Made by a program: the position numbers and the translations under genes
NCBI GenBank assembly: GCA_017461345.1
Contig: JAFTYP010000007.1
Location: 138,291 to 177,758, forward strand
Source of the DNA: Bacteroidaceae bacterium
GTDB taxonomy: Bacteria > Bacteroidota > Bacteroidia > Bacteroidales > Bacteroidaceae
DNA: 39,468 bases
Reading direction: 5' to 3'
The notes under the pieces: model-generated
Seen by the model: only the letters and a program-made list of their open reading frames with translations
The model's database searches: none
Told to the model about the DNA's origin: nothing
Shown here: positions 36,101 to 39,468 of the stretch, in pieces
How the letters are laid out: every line of letters begins with the position of its first letter
Position numbering within the stretch: the stretch's first letter is position 1

Positions 36101-36955
36101 ATGAAGCGGTTCACACTCCTCATTATATTCCATTTTCTGCTCGTCATCTTTTCTGTTGCTTTAGCACGTGAAGACTCTGTTTTAATTGTCCACACAAGCG
36201 ACACGCACTCTCTCATCGAGCCATTCCCTGCCAATCATGCCGACACGGCTAAAGCCGGAAAGGGTGGTTATTTGCGGAGGATTGCCCTTGTGGACGAACT
36301 TCGTCGCAGCAACTCCAACAAGGTTTTTCTGTTCGACTGTGGCGATTTCAGCCAAGGTTCTGTATATTATAATGTATATAGAGGCGAGTTGGAAGTCAAG
36401 TTGATGAACCTTATGCGTTATGATGCCTGTGCCATCGGCAACCATGAGTTCGACTATGGTCTTGAGAACCTTGCACATCTTGCCCGTATGGCAGAGTTTC
36501 CGTTCGTTTGTTGTAACTACGATTTCAGTGGAACGCCGTGCGAAGGATTGATAAAGCCTTATGTCGTCATCGAACGTTCCGGTGTTCGTCTTGGAGTCTT
36601 CGGTGTCTCTCCTCAGCCCGAAGGTCTTATACTGAAGCGCAACATGAAGGGTGTGCGCTACACTTCTCCCGCCAAGGCTGCCAAATCCGTCATCAAACAT
36701 TTGCGTAAGAAGGAAGGCTGCGATGTCATTGTCTGCCTGAGCCATCTTGGTCTTGGCGAGCAGAAGGACATGGACATCGACTTCGTGCGTAACACTTCGG
36801 GCATAGATGTCTTGTTGGGAGGCCATAGTCATGTACTGTTGCCACAGCCCTTATATCTTCTCGACCGCAAGGGCGACGAGGTAATCGTCATGCACGAAGG
36901 GAAGTATGGATGCTCTGTAGGCACACTGCAGATACGTCTTTCGCAGACGGAATGA
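36101..36955 (+). CDS. Secreted metallophosphatase (5'-nucleotidase N-terminal domain)
   Basis: This 284-residue protein has a signal peptide (ending near VALARE) and the calcineurin-like metal-binding set: HTSDTHS (D-x-H), FDCGDFSQGS (GD), IGNHEFDYG (GNHE), CLSHLG and GGHSHVLLP (H-x-H). These bind two metal ions and hydrolyse phosphomonoesters. The substrate-binding C-terminal half of UshA is missing and is encoded by the gene before it, 7 nt away. The two are surely co-transcribed and probably act together. Confidence 0.9.
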   Translation: MKRFTLLIIFHFLLVIFSVALAREDSVLIVHTSDTHSLIEPFPANHADTAKAGKGGYLRRIALVDELRRSNSNKVFLFDCGDFSQGSVYYNVYRGELEVKLMNLMRYDACAIGNHEFDYGLENLAHLARMAEFPFVCCNYDFSGTPCEGLIKPYVVIERSGVRLGVFGVSPQPEGLILKRNMKGVRYTSPAKAAKSVIKHLRKKEGCDVIVCLSHLGLGEQKDMDIDFVRNTSGIDVLLGGHSHVLLPQPLYLLDRKGDEVIVMHEGKYGCSVGTLQIRLSQTE

Positions 36956-36998
36956 CTTGCGTCTGTGCCGGAGAAAGCCGGAGAAAGTACAGAAAAAG

Positions 36999-37032
36999 GA
37001 TTGCCCCTTCGCCATAAGGCGTTGGGGCAATC
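36999..37032 (-). terminator. Terminator of the ferredoxin gene
   Basis: GATTGCCCC (36999-37007) pairs with GGGGCAATC (37024-37032), with an inner CGCC/GGCG stem. On the minus strand it is followed by CTTTTTC. On the plus strand it may also end the nucleotidase transcript (TTGTGTTT follows). Confidence 0.8.
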
Positions 37033-37062
37033 TTGTGTTTCCGGTAGGGAGACTCTCTTTTA

Positions 37063-37227
37063 TTAGAGAGTGATTGCACCGCTGGGGCAAGCGTCTGCGC
37101 AAGTGCCACATTCTGTGCACTGCTCGGGATCGATAGAATACTTTTCGCCCTCAGAGATAGCACCTACAGGACATTCGTCGATACATGTGCCGCAAGCAAC
37201 ACAATCGTCATTGATTACGTAAGCCAT
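37063..37227 (-). CDS. 2[4Fe-4S] ferredoxin
   Basis: This 54-residue bacterial-type ferredoxin has two CxxCxxCxxxCP motifs: C9, C12, C15, C19 and C37, C40, C43, C47. It reads MAYVINDDCVACGTCIDECP at the start and ends CADACPSGAITL. It is the general low-potential electron carrier of anaerobes, for example with pyruvate:ferredoxin oxidoreductase. The gene stands alone with its own -7 box and terminator. Confidence 0.97.
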   Translation of the reverse strand: MAYVINDDCVACGTCIDECPVGAISEGEKYSIDPEQCTECGTCADACPSGAITL

Positions 37228-37279
37228 AATTGTAGAAATCTTTTATTGTTATTACTCTCGTTTGTTCGTTTAACGCATG

Positions 37280-37287
37280 CAAAGATA
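37280..37287 (-). promoter_or_regulatory. -7 promoter box for the ferredoxin gene
   Basis: The minus strand reads TATCTTTG, 53 nt upstream of the ferredoxin ATG. Confidence 0.65.
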
Positions 37288-37393
37288 GCCATTAAAAATG
37301 ACAACGGCACATAAAAGCATAACTTTTTTCCACTTTGTAGTCAAAAACAGTGTAATGTGCAATAAAAAAGCATGCCTTTACGTTATAATAACG

Positions 37394-38110
37394 ATGCGAA
37401 CAATTCTTTTCAGGAGTTTAGTCTCCTTCGTTTTCCTGTCTCTCGCCCTTGCCGTGTTTGCCCAAGAACGCAAGGTGCAGAACCGCCCGTACATCGACGA
37501 GCGCAGGCTGCACTATGGTTTTCTGTTTGGCGTACACATGCAGGACATCGAACTGCAGAACAACGGTTTTATCGACCCGGCATCGGGCGAGCAGTGGTAC
37601 GCAGAGATAGACAACTACAGTCCCGGCTTCACTGTTGGCGTCCTGGGTTCGCTTCGCCTGAACAAATACTTGTCACTACGCCTTTCGCCCACCATCCACT
37701 TCGGCCAGAAGCATGCCGTCTATCACGAGCAGAAGAGTGGGGCAGACAGCACACAGGTCTTCAAAAGTACCTATATCTCTATGCCACTCGACCTGAAGTT
37801 TGCTGCACCACGATACAACAACTTCCGCCCTTATCTTATTGGAGGCATCAATCCCATGGTGGACCTCACCACACGCAAACACGATGCTCTGCGCCTGAAA
37901 CCTTTCGACCTCTATCTTGAGGTGGGCATGGGTTGCGACATCTATTTGCCTTTCTTCAAACTGAACCCCGAGTTGAAGTTCTGTTTTGGCTTGCTCGACA
38001 TCATCCGTAAAGACCGCAGCGACCTCATCGACAACACACTGATGAAGTACACACAGTCTGTCAATGGCGGACGAAGCAACATGATTGTCCTGACGCTCAA
38101 CTTCGAATAA
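37394..38110 (+). CDS. porT: PorT-family outer-membrane beta-barrel protein
   Basis: I use ATG 37394 (MRTILFRSLVSF), which gives a clean signal peptide ending near VFAQE and a 238-residue protein; the frame is open 32 codons upstream. After a short linker (RPYIDERRLHYGFLFGVHMQD) the sequence alternates as in an 8-strand beta-barrel, for example FTVGVLGSLRLNKYLSLRLS, YISMPLDLKFA and FRPYLIGGINP, and ends in the terminal-strand pattern MIVLTLNFE. The N-terminal block resembles PorT, an outer-membrane part linked to the type IX secretion system. Other barrels share the fold, so the symbol is tentative. No other T9SS gene is nearby. Confidence 0.75.
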   Translation: MRTILFRSLVSFVFLSLALAVFAQERKVQNRPYIDERRLHYGFLFGVHMQDIELQNNGFIDPASGEQWYAEIDNYSPGFTVGVLGSLRLNKYLSLRLSPTIHFGQKHAVYHEQKSGADSTQVFKSTYISMPLDLKFAAPRYNNFRPYLIGGINPMVDLTTRKHDALRLKPFDLYLEVGMGCDIYLPFFKLNPELKFCFGLLDIIRKDRSDLIDNTLMKYTQSVNGGRSNMIVLTLNFE

Positions 38111-38235
38111 CACATCTGCCAACAGCCATAAGGCTATCCCGACAGTTGTTTCCCCTCTGCTTTCGAGAGAACAGTAAGTCTCAAAACTCGTCTTTGCATT
38201 GATGCATTACAGACACTGCATGCGAGAGGCTTGAA
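38111..38235. other. Short gap after porT with no recognised feature
   Basis: It holds no open frame of interest and no clear terminator. A weak ACAGCC-ATAA-GGCT hairpin follows the porT stop. Confidence 0.4.
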
Positions 38236-38400
38236 AAACACACCAGAGAACTTCGCCAACTTCTGCAGAGAAGTTGCCCGACTTCTCTGCAGAAGTTTTG
38301 CATTTACTCACGAGAAGTTTTGTAGCCCGACGAGTGGCAGATCTTTGTGCCTGCAGTCCACTTGGCAAAACGGACGAGTGGTGTTGGGTTTTCTCACTAC
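38236..38400. repeat. 22-bp-period tandem array, TTCTCTGCAG type, copy 3
   Basis: Units are in register at 38236, 38258, 38280 and 38302. The central two read AACTTCT-gcag-AGAAGTT and GACTTCT-ctgc-AGAAGTT, with TTGCCCG and TTTTGCA spacers. The right flank (to about 38375) carries CCGACGAGTGGCAGAT, TGCCTGCAGTCCACTTGGC and ACGGACGAGTGG. These match copy 1 read on the opposite strand, and copy 2 shares part of them. These flanking pieces also keep an approximate 22-bp spacing. Confidence 0.85.
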
Positions 38401-38512
38401 TCATGTGTTAATTTTTGTAAGCATCTGCCTTCTAAGTCACATACTATAGAAAAAAAATGCACTGTATGTGTAAAAAAATGCTTTCAGAATGTTTCGGGTG
38501 GAATTATTTAAT

Positions 38513-38520
38513 TAATTTTG
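38513..38520 (+). promoter_or_regulatory. -7 promoter box for the fimbrillin-type unit
   Basis: TAATTTTG matches TAnnTTTG. It would give a leader of about 400 nt before the small gene at 38934. TTTC lies 17 nt upstream. Confidence 0.45.
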
Positions 38521-38828
38521 TATAAGAAAATGCGCTTTTACCCAAAATAATGAACATTTATTCGACGACATACAGTTTTACAGATGGATGCAGAAACCTC
38601 TGGTTTTCTGCAAAATATGTCGTGAATAATTTGTTTTTCTGCGGAAATCGTGTAAACACACACACATTCTCCTCGCGCGTATTTTATTTTAAAGAAAATA
38701 TCTTAAATGTCAATACATTAGCAAAGGCATTATCTCCAACTTTGCTATATATTTCCTCAGACTTATATCTGCACAATGGCGCTCCGCCCCTCCGTGCGGC
38801 GGCTTGCAAAGTATTGCATCATCGTATT
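38521..38828 (+). other. Long leader of the fimbrillin-type unit, no recognised gene
   Basis: An open frame of 121 codons (38550-38915) crosses it and the following hairpin, but it has no family match and a composition unlike protein. It is best read as a non-coding leader. A G/C-rich patch near 38775-38810 (CCGCCCCTCCGTGCGGCGGC) can form a hairpin. Confidence 0.4.
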
Positions 38829-38890
38829 ACGGCGTTACCGGTAGGCACTCACCGTGTCTTTTGGGAAACGCCGTTTTATTCTTTTTATAT
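38829..38890 (+). terminator. Terminator-like hairpin inside the fimbrillin leader
   Basis: ACGGCGTT (38829-38836) pairs with AACGCCGT (38867-38874), enclosing an inner CGGT/ACCG stem. TTTTATTCTTTTTAT follows. It stands 44 nt before the small gene at 38934, so it may attenuate transcription into the fimbrillin unit. Confidence 0.6.
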
Positions 38891-38933
38891 GAAGTATGAA
38901 CAATTTAATGCTTAAACCAAACATATATTTATT

Positions 38934-39098
38934 ATGAAGAAAATATACATGATACCGAAATGTGTGTGCGAAGAAACCACGATTGAGACCACACAGATGT
39001 TGACAAGTTCTTTTACAGGTAACGGGTCGGATAGCGACGACAGCGAGTTCGGTTACGCACCCGAAAACCAGGGTCAGTGGGAAAATATGTGGGAATAA
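38934..39098 (+). CDS. Very small protein of the MKK-Y-x-x-P type, unknown function
   Basis: This 54-residue open frame starts MKKIYMIPKCVCEE and continues with TTQMLTSSFTGNG. Its acidic Gly/Ser/Asp-rich middle (SDSDDSEFG) and tail (QGQWENMWE) end in Trp and Glu. It resembles a class of short Prevotella/Bacteroides proteins that begin MKK-x-Y-x-x-P and often stand next to surface-protein genes. No function is known to me. It lies 19 nt before the fimbrillin-type gene and is probably translated with it. Confidence 0.7.
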   Translation: MKKIYMIPKCVCEETTIETTQMLTSSFTGNGSDSDDSEFGYAPENQGQWENMWE

Positions 39099-39117
39099 AT
39101 TAAGAATAAAGAATACT

Positions 39118-39468
39118 ATGAAACATCTATTTAGAACATTCATGTTTGCTTCGGCTGCTGCAGGGCTGTTTGCCTCCTGCCAGCAAGAAGAAATTGTGCC
39201 CGACACACCCGATGCTCCTACTGGGGGCTATCACCTGACCTTTGACGGAGGTGTGGGCATTGAGTCTGGTACCCGTGCTGTCTGGAATGACGATAATGGT
39301 TCGGGCAACCTGATTTTCCAGTGGGACTATACGCCTGAGGGAACAGAAGATTATGAGATGGTGATGGCTATTGTGGGAGGTGAACTCGTCAAGACCATTG
39401 AAGGGAACTACCACACCTACGCCAGCATCCATAAGCACAGTGCACACTCCGACGATGCTCACTGGGCA
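39118..39468 (+). CDS. Fimbrillin-family lipoprotein, 3' end cut off by the window
   Basis: The frame is open for 117 codons to the window edge. A lipoprotein signal peptide ends at the lipobox LFASC (Cys21). The mature part has the pattern of Bacteroidales fimbrillins and fimbrillin-like (Mfa/FimA-type) proteins: HLTFDGGVGIESGTRAVW, then NDDNGSGNLIFQWDYT. Such proteins are surface-exposed fimbrial subunits or accessory proteins matured by a gingipain-type protease. The exact subtype cannot be told from the N-terminal third. Confidence 0.75.
   Translation, partial: MKHLFRTFMFASAAAGLFASCQQEEIVPDTPDAPTGGYHLTFDGGVGIESGTRAVWNDDNGSGNLIFQWDYTPEGTEDYEMVMAIVGGELVKTIEGNYHTYASIHKHSAHSDDAHWA

Noticed and set aside
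38550..38915. Open frame of 121 codons before the fimbrillin unit
   Set aside because: It runs through a terminator-like hairpin and T-rich tract, has odd composition and no homologue that I recognise.

Overview
The window reads as a chromosomal segment of a Bacteroidales bacterium, most like the Prevotella group. Promoters are of the Bacteroidetes type (TAnnTTTG at -7, in three cases with TTTG 19 or 20 nt upstream). The gene content fits as well: DUF4301, DUF4491, PepSY-like small secreted proteins, a PorT-type beta-barrel, split UshA-type nucleotidase genes, a fimbrillin-like lipoprotein, and an anaerobic ThiH-type thiamine pathway. No rRNA, tRNA, insertion sequence, phage gene or CRISPR array was recognised. 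Genus and species cannot be fixed from this sequence alone.

Layout. 1-11.2 kb, all on the minus strand: an LptF/LptG permease (cut by the window edge), class II aldolase fba, the coupled pair mutS2-tcdA, and the overlapping pair relA and an S9 peptidase. 11.2-24.1 kb, all on the plus strand: two PepSY-like secreted proteins, a DUF4301 protein that resembles sugar nucleotidyltransferases, formate-tetrahydrofolate ligase, a FISUMP-type surface protein, ribosomal protein S1, RNase Z, then a cluster of a lysine-rich secreted coiled-coil protein, a CDP-alcohol phosphatidyltransferase-like protein, an IspD/TarI-like cytidylyltransferase and an EFR1-type flavodoxin/ferredoxin.

24.2-31.6 kb, minus strand: a near-complete thiamine locus. 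A TPP riboswitch with its own terminator controls thiD-thiS-thiE-thiG-thiC-thiF. Behind an internal terminator lies thiH with a second ThiE/TenI-like gene and a HAD phosphatase, under a separate promoter. 31.7-39.5 kb is mixed: DUF4491, rubredoxin, a Y-family polymerase with a YolD-like partner and a WbuC-type cupin, L19, the two halves of a UshA-type nucleotidase as separate genes, an 8Fe-8S ferredoxin, a PorT-family protein, and finally a leader, a very small gene and the start of a fimbrillin-type lipoprotein.

The most unusual signal is not a gene. Eight intergenic loci (about 1.4, 6.3, 11.6, 17.4, 24.1, 26.7, 32.1 and 38.3 kb) carry short tandem arrays whose units repeat at exactly 22 bp. 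Sequence differs between loci, and they fall into a TTCTCTGCAG-type, a GGTTAACC-type and others, but most units end in a TTGCC/GGCAA-like piece and hold short inverted repeats. Two turns of helix per unit suggests a protein-binding array or a modular intergenic element. I know of no described counterpart.
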